Shown in pieces: positions 33,882 through 42,535 of a stretch of 64,000 bases of DNA (positions within the stretch are counted from its first letter, which is position 1; each line of letters starts with the position of its first letter). A program made the translations under genes and the position numbers. The notes beneath the pieces are model-generated. The model saw nothing but the letters and a program-made list of their open reading frames with translations, did no database searches and was not told the DNA's origin. The stretch covers positions 248,001 through 312,000 of the forward strand of contig NZ_KB905474.1 in NCBI RefSeq assembly GCF_000382445.1. The letters run 5' to 3'. Origin of the DNA: Phocaeicola massiliensis B84634 = Timone 84634 = DSM 17679 = JCM 13223 (lineage in GTDB: Bacteria > Bacteroidota > Bacteroidia > Bacteroidales > Bacteroidaceae).

Positions 33882-34603
33882 AACGCATTTTACGGATAGC
33901 CGCATTGCTGCTCTTCCTGCTGCCCGGTATCGCCAAGGCGCAGTGGACTTTCGATATAGTCTCCGTCGAAGCCTACATCAACGACCACAAGAAGCAGCGC
34001 AGCCTGTTGTTGGCCCGCAGTACCTTGGAGTACAGCAACAAACTGTTGCACGAATACAGCTGTAAGGAAGTCGGGGGCTATAAAGAGCTGAATATCGACC
34101 TTGACCGGTACACCCGTGCGTTCGATGTCATCGACGTCATGTACCAGTCGTTGCGCACGGTGCTGAACGTCAAGAATACCTACACATCGGTCAGCGACCG
34201 TATCGGCGACTATAAATCATTGTTGGAGGATTTCAATGCGAAGATATTGAAACGGGGACGCATCGAATCCGCAGATACCCTGATTATCTCCATCAATGCG
34301 AGGGGGCTGAGGGCGATTGCCCGTGAGGGGGAACAGCTCTACAAGTCCGTGAGCGACCTCGTGCTGTATGCCACCGGAGCGGCAGCCTGCTCGACCTCCG
34401 ACCTGCTGATGGTGTTGGAGGCCATCAACCGCTCATTGGACAACATCGAGCGGCATCTGAACCGTGCGTATTTCGAGACATGGCGGTATATACAGGTGCG
34501 TATCGGCTATTGGAAGGCAAAGGTATATCGCTCCCGCACCATGCGGGAGATTCTCGATGACGCCTTCGGGCGTTGGCGCGGAGCCGGAAGACTGGATTAT
34601 TAA
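33878..34603 (+). CDS. TraI-like helical secreted protein
   Basis: A 241-residue protein with a signal peptide (MKRILRIAALLLFLLPGIAK to AQ-WTF) and mostly long amphipathic helices (AFDVIDVMYQSLRTVLNVKN). The AQW start after cleavage, length and position before TraJ match TraI of the first element, although sequence identity is low. The start overlaps the preceding gene by 4 nt. It is assigned to the mating apparatus by synteny. Confidence 0.65.
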   Translation: MKRILRIAALLLFLLPGIAKAQWTFDIVSVEAYINDHKKQRSLLLARSTLEYSNKLLHEYSCKEVGGYKELNIDLDRYTRAFDVIDVMYQSLRTVLNVKNTYTSVSDRIGDYKSLLEDFNAKILKRGRIESADTLIISINARGLRAIAREGEQLYKSVSDLVLYATGAAACSTSDLLMVLEAINRSLDNIERHLNRAYFETWRYIQVRIGYWKAKVYRSRTMREILDDAFGRWRGAGRLDY

Positions 34604-34621
34604 CGACAAAAAGAGAAGAAT

Positions 34622-35389
34622 ATGAACAGAAAACTATTACTCATGGCGGTGGCGGTCACCGTAACGACAGCCGTACACGCACAGTATGTAACGTACAACC
34701 ATGATTCGCCGAAGCAGAATCAGGTAACGGTCATGGAGACCGGTACGGGCGCACTCTCGCCCGACCTCTATTATTCCGTGCTGCACAACAAATACAAGAA
34801 GTCGGCAGCGGCCAAAAACAAGCTCTCGTTCCGCACGCTTGCCGGTATCAATCTCTACAACCAGGTGGACGAAGCGGAAGCCATTGATTCGGCCTTGGTC
34901 AAGCGGGCGAAGGTCGAGGCGTTGAACGTTGCCGACCGGCAGGTGGACATCGCATGGCTTGCCGAGGGCGATAAGGTCAGCGGACAGATGGAGCGGTTCC
35001 GGCGCAACATCGACCGTATTCTCCTGTCCGGTGGCACTCCGGCCGACAAGGAACGGTGGACGGAATACTACCACGTCTATCAGTGTGCCATCAAAGCCAC
35101 GAAAGACGCCTATATGCCCAATGCCCAGCGAAAGAAGGAGTATCTGCGCATTTACGAGGATGTGGCACGGCAGAACGAGATTTTAGTGGGCTACCTTGCC
35201 AAGCGTCAGAACGCAACGGTGACGAATGCACTGCTGAACGCAACGGACAACCGTACCCTGCATAAAGGCGGTATTGTCCGCAATGCCATGAGCCGGTGGC
35301 AGGAATCACGCCTTGCGGTGCGTGGTTCGCAATCGGGCAGCAACGGAAACGGCGAAGATGACAACGAGAGTGTAAACAGAGGGAAATAA
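34622..35389 (+). CDS. DUF5045-type secreted conjugation protein
   Basis: A 255-residue protein with a signal peptide (MNRKLLLMAVAVTVTTAVHA-Q). It continues TYNHDSPKQNQVTVMETGTG and a helical body, ending in a Ser/Gly/Asn-rich tail. I place it in the DUF5045 family found in Bacteroidales tra operons, on memory of the family and gene order only. It lies between the TraI-like and TraJ-like genes, with short spacers of 18 and 12 nt. Confidence 0.65.
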   Translation: MNRKLLLMAVAVTVTTAVHAQYVTYNHDSPKQNQVTVMETGTGALSPDLYYSVLHNKYKKSAAAKNKLSFRTLAGINLYNQVDEAEAIDSALVKRAKVEALNVADRQVDIAWLAEGDKVSGQMERFRRNIDRILLSGGTPADKERWTEYYHVYQCAIKATKDAYMPNAQRKKEYLRIYEDVARQNEILVGYLAKRQNATVTNALLNATDNRTLHKGGIVRNAMSRWQESRLAVRGSQSGSNGNGEDDNESVNRGK

Positions 35390-35401
35390 AAAGACAGGGC
35401 T

Positions 35402-36535
35402 ATGGCAAACGGAGATATACTTTCGGATTTCGGCATCAACCTGTTGGAGGAGGAAATAGATGATGTCATCTTTCAGACCAACGAGTTTCTGACTGACGCG
35501 ACTTTTACCGGTGCGCAGGGACCTTTTTGGTGGATATTGCAGATGTGCATGGCACTCGCGGCACTGTTCTCCATCGTCATGGCGGCAGGTATCGCCTACA
35601 AGATGATGGTAAAGCACGAGCCGTTGGACGTGATGAAGCTGTTTAGGCCGCTTGCCGTGTCGATTATCATCTGCTGGTGGTATCCGCCTGCGGACACGGG
35701 TATGGCGGGGAGCCGGAACAACTGGTGTTTTCTCGATTTCCTGTCCTACATCCCTAACTGCATAGGTTCGTACACCCATGACCTGTATGAAGCCGAAGCT
35801 TCACAGATATCGGACAGGTTCGAGGAAGTTCAGCAGCTCATCCATGTGCGTGACACGATGTACACGAACCTGCAGGCACAGGCGGATGTCGCCCACACAG
35901 GCACATCCGATCCCAATCTGATAGAGGCGACAATGGAGCAGACCGGTGTGGACGAAGTGACGAACATGGAAAAGGATGCGGCGAAGTTGTGGTTCACGTC
36001 TTTGACGGCAGGTGTCATCGTGGGGATAGACAAAATTATCATGCTGATTGCCCTCGTGGTGTTCCGAATCGGTTGGTGGGCTACGATTTACTGCCAACAA
36101 ATCCTGTTGGGAATGCTGACGATTTTCGGGCCGATACAGTGGGCGTTCAGCATCCTGCCAAAATGGGAAGGTGCTTGGGCGAAGTGGCTGACACGCTATC
36201 TGACGGTGCATTTCTACGGGGCGATGCTCTACTTCGTGGGCTTCTACGTGCTGCTGCTCTTTGACATTGTATTGTGCATCCAAATCGAGAACCTGACGGC
36301 GATAACCGCCAGCGAGCAGACGATGGCCGCCTACCTGCAGAACTCGTTCTTCTCGGCGGGCTACCTGATGGCGGCTTCGATTGTAGCTCTCAAGTGCCTG
36401 AACCTTGTTCCGGACTTGGCGGCATGGATGATACCGGAGGGCGACACGGCATTCTCTACCCGAAACTTCGGCGAGGGCGTGGCACAGCAGGCGAAGATGA
36501 CGGCAACCGGAGGGTTGGGCGGCATCATGAGATAA
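35402..36535 (+). CDS. traJ: TraJ-like polytopic membrane protein
   Basis: A 377-residue protein with several transmembrane segments (about residues 45-65, 80-95, 200-225, 235-250 and 270-300) and a C-terminal Gly-rich tail (QQAKMTATGGLGGIMR). The segment FGPIQWAFSILPKWEGAWAK parallels LGPIAFAISVWDGFQSTLTQ of traJ at 633-1637, so this is the VirB6-like TraJ of the second element. Confidence 0.85.
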   Translation: MANGDILSDFGINLLEEEIDDVIFQTNEFLTDATFTGAQGPFWWILQMCMALAALFSIVMAAGIAYKMMVKHEPLDVMKLFRPLAVSIIICWWYPPADTGMAGSRNNWCFLDFLSYIPNCIGSYTHDLYEAEASQISDRFEEVQQLIHVRDTMYTNLQAQADVAHTGTSDPNLIEATMEQTGVDEVTNMEKDAAKLWFTSLTAGVIVGIDKIIMLIALVVFRIGWWATIYCQQILLGMLTIFGPIQWAFSILPKWEGAWAKWLTRYLTVHFYGAMLYFVGFYVLLLFDIVLCIQIENLTAITASEQTMAAYLQNSFFSAGYLMAASIVALKCLNLVPDLAAWMIPEGDTAFSTRNFGEGVAQQAKMTATGGLGGIMR

Positions 36536-36576
36536 TCCGCAAAAGATAATATAAACCCAATAAAAATCATAACAAC

Positions 36577-36972
36577 ATGAAATTGCAAGAGAAAATCAAA
36601 AGCTGGTGCAAGGATGAGAAATTTATGTCCTTTGCACAGGAACGAGCGAGAAAAGAGGTTTGCGAGGTGGCGGAGAACCACCGCATCGACCCGCAGTATG
36701 AAGAACTGGACGAAGCCTTCGAGTACGACGACCGGTACATCGCCCCCTTAGTGACGTACCTAACGTACAAGCTGCGTCTTGCCCTGCTGCAGCGGAACGC
36801 TGGTAAGCGCAAAAGAGGAATCTGGTGGGTGCTTGTCCATGTGGAGATGCAGGGCTATTACGTGGAGATATTCTCGGCGGAGTTCGAGAATCTTTTGACG
36901 GAACTTCGGGATGCGGTCATACCCATGCTGCACACGGAATATGTACAGATGTTGAACGGTAAAAGGGAATAA
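36577..36972 (+). CDS. Hypothetical tra-operon protein
   Basis: A 131-residue soluble, charged protein (MKLQEKIKSWCKDEKFMSFA) with no signal peptide or transmembrane segment. It contains predicted helices rich in Glu/Arg and a central RAGKR-like basic patch. I do not recognise a family. It lies between TraJ-like and TraK genes and is 3 nt upstream of traK, so it is very likely co-translated with the channel components. Confidence 0.7.
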   Translation: MKLQEKIKSWCKDEKFMSFAQERARKEVCEVAENHRIDPQYEELDEAFEYDDRYIAPLVTYLTYKLRLALLQRNAGKRKRGIWWVLVHVEMQGYYVEIFSAEFENLLTELRDAVIPMLHTEYVQMLNGKRE

Positions 36973-36975
36973 CCG

Positions 36976-37590
36976 ATGGTCATCAAGAATTTGGAAAACA
37001 AAATCAGACTGGTGGGCATCATCTGTACCGCTTTTCTCGTGGGATGTGTCATCATCAGCTTGTCAAGCATCTGGACAGCCCGGACGATGGTCTCGGATGC
37101 GCAGAAGAAGGTGTATGTGCTGGACGGCAACGTGCCTATCCTCGTGAATCGCACGACAATGGACGAAACGCTTGATGTGGAAGCCAAAAGCCATGTGGAG
37201 ATGTTTCATCATTATTTTTTCACGTTACCGCCGGATGACAAATATATCCGCTATACGATGGAAAAAGCGATGTATTTAGTCGATGAGACGGGGTTGGCAC
37301 AATACAACACGCTCAAGGAAAAGGGTTTCTACTCCAACATTTTGGGTACGAGTTCGGTGTTCTCCATCTATTGCGACAGCGTGGCTTTCAACAAGGAGAA
37401 GATGGAGTTCACCTACTACGGACGGCAGCGCATCGAGCGACGGAGCAATATCCTGATGCGTGAACTGGTGACGGCAGGACAGCTCAAGCGTGTACCCCGA
37501 ACAGAGAACAATCCGCATGGGCTGCTTATCGTGAACTGGCGTACCCTGCTGAACAAGGACATCGAACAGAAAACGAAGATCAACTACTAA
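36976..37590 (+). CDS. traK: TraK conjugative transposon protein, second element
   Basis: A 204-residue protein with one transmembrane segment (GIICTAFLVGCVIISLSSIW). The periplasmic domain has KKVYVLDGNVPILVNRTTMD and HVEMFHHYFFTLPPDDKYIR. The motifs KVYVLD and FHxxFFTLxP align directly with traK at 1-601 (KIYVLDNGKS, FHELFFTLSPEK). VirB8-like scaffold. Confidence 0.92.
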   Translation: MVIKNLENKIRLVGIICTAFLVGCVIISLSSIWTARTMVSDAQKKVYVLDGNVPILVNRTTMDETLDVEAKSHVEMFHHYFFTLPPDDKYIRYTMEKAMYLVDETGLAQYNTLKEKGFYSNILGTSSVFSIYCDSVAFNKEKMEFTYYGRQRIERRSNILMRELVTAGQLKRVPRTENNPHGLLIVNWRTLLNKDIEQKTKINY

Positions 37591-37602
37591 ACAACGGAGT
37601 TT

Positions 37603-37983
37603 ATGAATATCAAGGGATTCAGGCGGATGCTCTTCGGTGAAAAGATGCCGGACAAGAACGATCCGAAATACAAAGACCGTTACGAGCGGGAGGTGTCCGC
37701 CGGACGAAAGTTCGCCCAAGCGACACGTATCGACAAGGCTGCCGCCAAGGTACAGGGATTCGCCAACGCGCACCGGATACTTTTTCTGGTCATCGTCTTC
37801 GGTTTCGCTATCGGAGGGTTCACTTGGAACATCTATCGCATTACGATGGCATACCGCAACAGCCGGCCGACACGCACGGCGACGGAAATGCAGGATTCGG
37901 TGCTGCGGGAAAGACACAAGAGGCTGCAAGGGGGTGAAATAAGGGAAAATCGGAACGAGAACAAGAAATATGAACCGCAATAA
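37603..37983 (+). CDS. Small single-pass membrane protein (TraL position)
   Basis: A 126-residue protein (MNIKGFRRMLFGEKMPDKND) with one central transmembrane helix (ILFLVIVFGFAIGGFTWNIY) and a charged C-terminus. It occupies the TraL position between TraK and TraM, and single-pass size and topology fit that role, but there is no clear sequence signature. Its end overlaps the following open frame by 14 nt. Confidence 0.65.
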   Translation: MNIKGFRRMLFGEKMPDKNDPKYKDRYEREVSAGRKFAQATRIDKAAAKVQGFANAHRILFLVIVFGFAIGGFTWNIYRITMAYRNSRPTRTATEMQDSVLRERHKRLQGGEIRENRNENKKYEPQ

Positions 37984-37993
37984 AGGAGTGCTT

Positions 37994-38476
37994 ATGAATA
38001 CACGATTTGAAAAATCAGTCCGCTCGTCGGACGAATGGTACACCCCGAAGGAGGTGCTGAAAGCGTTAGGCAGGTTCGACCTTGACCCTTGCGCCCCTGT
38101 CCGTCCGTTGTGGCCGACCGCCGAGGTCATGTATGACCGGGACATGGACGGATTGTCCCTGAAATGGGAAGGGCGTGTATGGCTCAATCCTCCGTACTCG
38201 CGTCCCCTTATCGAACAGTTTGTCCGAAAGTTGGCGGAACACGGCAACGGCATCGCGCTGTTGTTCAACCGTTGCGATTCCAAAATGTTTCAGGACGTCA
38301 TTTTCGAGAAAGCGACGGGCATGAAATTCCTGCGCCACCGCATCCGGTTTTACCGCCCGGACGGAACACGCGGCGATTCTCCCGGTTGCGGCAGCATCCT
38401 GATCGCATTCGGAGTGGAAAACGCAGAAGTGCTGAAAAACTGCAGCATTGAAGGCAAGTATGTACAACTCAATTAA
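37994..38476 (+). CDS. Phage-type DNA N6-adenine methyltransferase (Dam family)
   Basis: A 160-residue protein from 37994 (MNTRFEKSVRSSDEWYTPKE); an ATG at 37970 is also in frame. Features of the phage Dam-like family are visible: DEWYTPKEVLKALGRFDLDP near the N-terminus, the catalytic NPPY in VWLNPPYSRPLIEQF, and LLFNRCDSKMFQDVIF. Such enzymes methylate adenine and can mask restriction sites. It is inserted between the TraL-position gene and traM, so the DNA being transferred could be modified as the channel is made. Confidence 0.83.
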   Translation: MNTRFEKSVRSSDEWYTPKEVLKALGRFDLDPCAPVRPLWPTAEVMYDRDMDGLSLKWEGRVWLNPPYSRPLIEQFVRKLAEHGNGIALLFNRCDSKMFQDVIFEKATGMKFLRHRIRFYRPDGTRGDSPGCGSILIAFGVENAEVLKNCSIEGKYVQLN

Positions 38477-38483
38477 AAGATGT

Positions 38484-39635
38484 ATGATGAAGATATTTGA
38501 TAAAATCAATTTCAGGGAGCCGAAGTATATGCTTCCGGCTGTCCTGTATATCCCGCTTCTGGTTGCATCGTACTTCATCTTCGACCTGTTTCAGACCGAA
38601 ACGGCGGAGATTCCGGACAAGACGCTGCAGACAACGGAGTTTTTGAACCCCGATTTGCCGGATGCCCGGCTTAAAGGCGGTGACGGCATAGGCAGCAAGT
38701 ACGAGAACATGGCCAAATCATGGGGTAAGATACAGGATTACTCCGCAGTGGATAACATAGAACGAGATGAACCCGATGACAACAAGGAAGAATATGAATC
38801 GCAATACACGGTGGACGACATCGCCCTGCTCGATGAGCAACAGCAGGAAAAGGCTGCGGCAGCGCAAATTGCCGATGCCAAGACGCGCGAGCAAGAAGCT
38901 CTCGCGGAACTGGAGAAAGCCCTTGCCGAAGCAAGGTTGAGAGGACGCAATGAGGTATTACCGGCGACCGATACGGACAGTACCGCATCGGCGCAACCCC
39001 CGACGGCAACCATAGAGGTTAAGGGAAAAATAGAGGAAGAGAGCCGTTCGGTAAAAGCCCCGTCAGAGAACGAACCGCCCAGCGAAGTGGTACGCAAGGT
39101 AAAGACGGCTTCGGATTACTTCAATACGCTTGCGGTCAATGCCCGTGAACCGAAACTGATAAAGGCCATTATCGACGAGGACATCAAAGCGGTGGACGGC
39201 TCGCGTGTGCGGTTGCGTCTGCTCGACGACGTGGAGATCAACGAGTGCGTGGTCAAACGAGGGTCGTATCTGTATGCCACCATGAGCGGCTTCTCGTCGG
39301 GGCGTGTGAAGGGGAACATCACCAGCATTCTCATCGAGGACGAACTGGTGAAGGTCAGCCTGTCCCTTTACGACACGGACGGCATGGAGGGGCTTTATGT
39401 ACCGAACAGCCAGTTCCGGGAAACGAGCAAGGATGTGGCAAGCGGTGCGGTGTCGGGGAATCTGAACATGAATACCGGCAGTTACGGCAACAGTCTCTCG
39501 CAATGGGGAATGCAAGCCGCTACGAATGCCTACCAGAAAACGAGCAATGCCATCGGCAAAGCTATCAAAAAAAATAAGGTAAAGCTGAAATACGGCACTT
39601 TCGTCTATCTGGTGAACGGACGTGAGAAACAGTAA
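38484..39635 (+). CDS. traM: TraM conjugative transposon protein
   Basis: A 383-residue VirB10-like protein from 38484 (MMKIFDKINFREPKYMLPAV). It has one N-terminal transmembrane segment (LYIPLLVASYFIFDLF), a long coiled or disordered linker (QEKAAAAQIADAKTREQEAL), and a C-terminal TraM domain with IDEDIKAVDGSRVRLRLLDD and NTGSYGNSLSQWGMQAATNA. It should bridge the inner and outer membranes. Upstream in-frame codons (38448-38483) overlap the methyltransferase and were not used. Confidence 0.9.
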   Translation: MMKIFDKINFREPKYMLPAVLYIPLLVASYFIFDLFQTETAEIPDKTLQTTEFLNPDLPDARLKGGDGIGSKYENMAKSWGKIQDYSAVDNIERDEPDDNKEEYESQYTVDDIALLDEQQQEKAAAAQIADAKTREQEALAELEKALAEARLRGRNEVLPATDTDSTASAQPPTATIEVKGKIEEESRSVKAPSENEPPSEVVRKVKTASDYFNTLAVNAREPKLIKAIIDEDIKAVDGSRVRLRLLDDVEINECVVKRGSYLYATMSGFSSGRVKGNITSILIEDELVKVSLSLYDTDGMEGLYVPNSQFRETSKDVASGAVSGNLNMNTGSYGNSLSQWGMQAATNAYQKTSNAIGKAIKKNKVKLKYGTFVYLVNGREKQ

Positions 39636-39646
39636 AAACGGAAGCC

Positions 39647-40450
39647 ATGATAGAGATTGACAACATATATAATATGGACTGTATCGAGGGCATGAAGCTC
39701 ATGGCGAACGGCAGTGTCGATGCCGTGATAGCGGATTTGCCTTACGGCGTGTTGAACCGTAGCAACAAGGCGGTACACTGGGACAGGCAGATACCGCTCG
39801 AAGCGTTGTGGGAACAGTACCGCAGGATCACCAAGCCGGGAAGCCCCGTTATCCTCTTTGCGCAGGGCATCTTCTCGGCGCGGCTCATGCTCTCGCAACC
39901 CCGGATGTGGCGGTATAACCTCGTGTGGCGGAAAGACCGGGTAACGGGTCACCTGAATGCCAACCGGATGCCGCTACGCCAGCATGAGGACATCATCGTG
40001 TTCTACGACCGTCAGCCGGTATATCATCCTCAGATGATGCCGTGTCCACCGGAACGGAAAAATCATGGACGGCGCAAGACGGACGGTTTCACGAACCGCT
40101 GTTACGGTGAAATGAAACTGGCTCCGGTGCGTGTTGCCGAAGACAAGTACCCGACCTCTGTCATTTCCATACCCAAGGAACACAAGACAGGAGCATTCTA
40201 TCATCCGACACAGAAGCCGGTAGCCTTGATAGAGTACCTGATGCGCACCTATACCAACGAGGGCGATGTGGTGCTGGACAACTGCATCGGTTCGGGTACG
40301 ACCGCCATTGCCGCCATCCGCACGGGACGGCATTACATCGGATTCGAGATTGAACCGACGTATTGCGAAATTGCCGGACGACGGATTCGGGAGGAACTGG
40401 AACGTGGTCATGGGATTAAAGAAAGCGAAATAAGGGAAATAAAGAAATAA
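39647..40450 (+). CDS. Site-specific DNA methyltransferase (N4/N6, beta type)
   Basis: A 267-residue methyltransferase. The catalytic motif IV is AVIADLPYGVLNRSNK (D-L-P-Y) near residues 26-41, and the AdoMet motif I LDNCIGSGTTAIAAIRTG lies near 210. That order (IV before I) is the beta class. A target recognition region lies between. It is a solitary enzyme with no restriction partner nearby. Its place between traM and traN suggests protection of the element from host restriction. The product base (N4-cytosine or N6-adenine) cannot be told from sequence. Confidence 0.9.
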   Translation: MIEIDNIYNMDCIEGMKLMANGSVDAVIADLPYGVLNRSNKAVHWDRQIPLEALWEQYRRITKPGSPVILFAQGIFSARLMLSQPRMWRYNLVWRKDRVTGHLNANRMPLRQHEDIIVFYDRQPVYHPQMMPCPPERKNHGRRKTDGFTNRCYGEMKLAPVRVAEDKYPTSVISIPKEHKTGAFYHPTQKPVALIEYLMRTYTNEGDVVLDNCIGSGTTAIAAIRTGRHYIGFEIEPTYCEIAGRRIREELERGHGIKESEIREIKK

Positions 40451-40478
40451 AAAAATAAAAAATATCAACAGAAACGAT

Positions 40479-41330
40479 ATGAACAAGAAAATAATTATAA
40501 CTGCATTTCTTCTGGCGGCAGGACTTTTTGCCACACGGAACGCACAGGCTCAGCGTACATACGAAGAGATGGAACGGCTGACTGTCAATGAACAGGTAAC
40601 GACCGTCATCACAGCCTCGGAACCGGTCCGCTTCGTGGATATTTCCACAGACAAGGTGGCGGGCGACCAACCCATTGAGAACATCATCCGGTTAAAGCCC
40701 AAAGAGACGGGACACGAGGACGGTGAAGTGCTGGCCATCGTCACCATCGTAACGGAACGCTATCGCACGCAGTATGCACTCATCTACACCACGCGGATAA
40801 GCGAGGCGGTGGCAGACAAGGAAATTCAGCTACAGGAACGGGATGCCTACAACAATCCTACGGTCTCGATGTCCACAGCCGACATGGTGCGTTTTGCAAG
40901 ACGGGTGTGGAACTCGCCCGCGAAAATCCGCAACGTGGCGACCAAGGCGCACCGAATGGTGATGCGCCTGAACAATATTTACTCGGTGGGCGACTACTTC
41001 TTCATCGACTTTTCCATCGAGAACAAAACGAACATCCGTTTCGACATCGACGAGATACGGGTGAAACTGTCGGACAAGAAACTTTCGAAGGCAACTAACG
41101 CGCAGACCATCGAGCTGACTCCTGCCCTGGTATTGGAACACGGCAAGACGTTCAAGCACGGCTACCGGAACGTGATTGTCGTGAAAAAGATGACCTTTCC
41201 GAACGACAAGCTGCTGACTATCGAAATGACGGAACAACAAATCAGCGGGCGCAATATCAGCCTGAACATCGACTACGAGGATGTGCTGTCGGCCGATTCA
41301 TTTAACACCGCTTTATTGGAGGAGGAATGA
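40479..41330 (+). CDS. traN: TraN conjugative transposon protein (DUF4138)
   Basis: A 283-residue secreted protein with signal peptide MNKKIIITAFLLAAGLFATR to AQA-QRT. The DUF4138/TraN core includes NEQVTTVITASEPVRFVDIS and the C-terminal FKHGYRNVIVVKKMTFPNDK. TraN is a periplasmic or outer-membrane VirB9-like component. The traO start overlaps its stop (ATGA). Confidence 0.9.
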   Translation: MNKKIIITAFLLAAGLFATRNAQAQRTYEEMERLTVNEQVTTVITASEPVRFVDISTDKVAGDQPIENIIRLKPKETGHEDGEVLAIVTIVTERYRTQYALIYTTRISEAVADKEIQLQERDAYNNPTVSMSTADMVRFARRVWNSPAKIRNVATKAHRMVMRLNNIYSVGDYFFIDFSIENKTNIRFDIDEIRVKLSDKKLSKATNAQTIELTPALVLEHGKTFKHGYRNVIVVKKMTFPNDKLLTIEMTEQQISGRNISLNIDYEDVLSADSFNTALLEEE

Positions 41331-41851
41331 CGATGAAAAAGACGTTGAAAACAGTTTTGTTACTGATGCTTGTCTGCATAGGGTTTGCCACCAATGCCCA
41401 TGCGCAACGCAACGGCGGCCGCCTCTCGCTCGGCGTGGGATTGCTGTATGAGAACGGCATGGACGTAACGCTTGCTTACGAGCATGAAATGAACTACCGT
41501 CATGCGTGGGAGTTCTTCGCCAACGGCTATCTGAAATGGACGGAATGTAAATCTTGCGGTCATATTTGTCCGGAATCCTTCTGGCGCAACTACCGCACTT
41601 ATGGTTTCGGTGTGGCGTACAAACCTTGTGTGGTGCGTGGACGCAACCATTACGGCAACTTGCGTATCGGAGCTTCGGCAGGGAGCGACACGAACAAGTT
41701 TCTTGCCGGAATCCATGTGGGTTACGAGCACAATTATGAGCTGCGGTCGGGATGGACGCTGTACTGGCAGGTCAAGAGTGACATGATGATAAAAGGGGCG
41801 GATTTGCTGCGGACAGGTATCGTGCTGGGTGTAAAACTGCCGATAAAATAA
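41327..41851 (+). CDS. traO: TraO conjugative transposon protein
   Basis: A 174-residue protein with a signal peptide (MKKTLKTVLLLMLVCIGFAT to AHA-QRN). The rest is beta-rich: GRLSLGVGLLYENGMDVTLA and YKPCVVRGRNHYGNLRIGAS. TraO is an outer-membrane-barrel-like conjugation protein. The start at 41327 overlaps the traN stop; the ATG at 41333 (MKKTLK) is the alternative and gives a cleaner signal peptide. Confidence 0.9.
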   Translation: MTMKKTLKTVLLLMLVCIGFATNAHAQRNGGRLSLGVGLLYENGMDVTLAYEHEMNYRHAWEFFANGYLKWTECKSCGHICPESFWRNYRTYGFGVAYKPCVVRGRNHYGNLRIGASAGSDTNKFLAGIHVGYEHNYELRSGWTLYWQVKSDMMIKGADLLRTGIVLGVKLPIK

Positions 41852-41877
41852 AGGAAAAACAAAAAAACGGAAATGAC

Positions 41878-42534
41878 ATGATACGAAAGATTCAATGGAT
41901 TGCAATGGTAGTGGCGGCGGTATTGTGCGCTGCCTGTGACGCCCATATCGACGTACCCGATACGGCGGTACGTCCGGGGCATATTCTCTGCGAGGACGGC
42001 ACGGCATTGTCCTATGCGCAGTATGAACAATCGGGGAAGCGGGCAATAGCGGTTGTCTTTGATACCGAACGCCGTGAAGGAACGGAAGGGAACGGCTATG
42101 CGGTTTACCTGTGGGACATTGCTCCGGCGGCATTCGCCGACAGCCTCGGTGTCGCACAAGGGACGTCGGCCGACATCGGGGCATTGGACGGGAACATGAA
42201 CACCTTTGCGCTGTACGACACAAGGGAGACGGCTTCGCCTATGGCGGAAGCGGTCTTTGACCTGTGGAGGTACGGACAGAGTGCCTATATCCCGTCGGTA
42301 GCACAGATGCGGTTGCTGTATGCTGTCCGGGAAACCGTCAATCCTGTCATTGAACGGTGCGGCGGTCATCCGTTGCCGTTGGATGAATACGATTGCTGGT
42401 ACTGGACATCGACGGAAGTGTCCGGACAAGAGACGGCGAAAGCGTGGCTTTACTCGACAGGAAGCGGCGCGATGCAGGAGACACCTAAGACACAGGCGCA
42501 TAAGCTGCGGCCTATAATTACCATGAACAAATAA
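41878..42534 (+). CDS. Tra-operon lipoprotein with DUF1566-like domain
   Basis: A 218-residue lipoprotein (MIRKIQWIAMVVAAVLCAAC, lipobox LCAAC). It ends in a domain resembling DUF1566/FimH-like modules: CWYWTSTEVSGQETAKAWLY and a C-terminal HKLRPIITMNK. Likely surface or periplasm-facing and anchored in the outer membrane. Its place after traO suggests a late accessory of the mating surface, for example cell contact; that role is inference. Confidence 0.7.
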   Translation: MIRKIQWIAMVVAAVLCAACDAHIDVPDTAVRPGHILCEDGTALSYAQYEQSGKRAIAVVFDTERREGTEGNGYAVYLWDIAPAAFADSLGVAQGTSADIGALDGNMNTFALYDTRETASPMAEAVFDLWRYGQSAYIPSVAQMRLLYAVRETVNPVIERCGGHPLPLDEYDCWYWTSTEVSGQETAKAWLYSTGSGAMQETPKTQAHKLRPIITMNK

Positions 42535-42535
42535 A

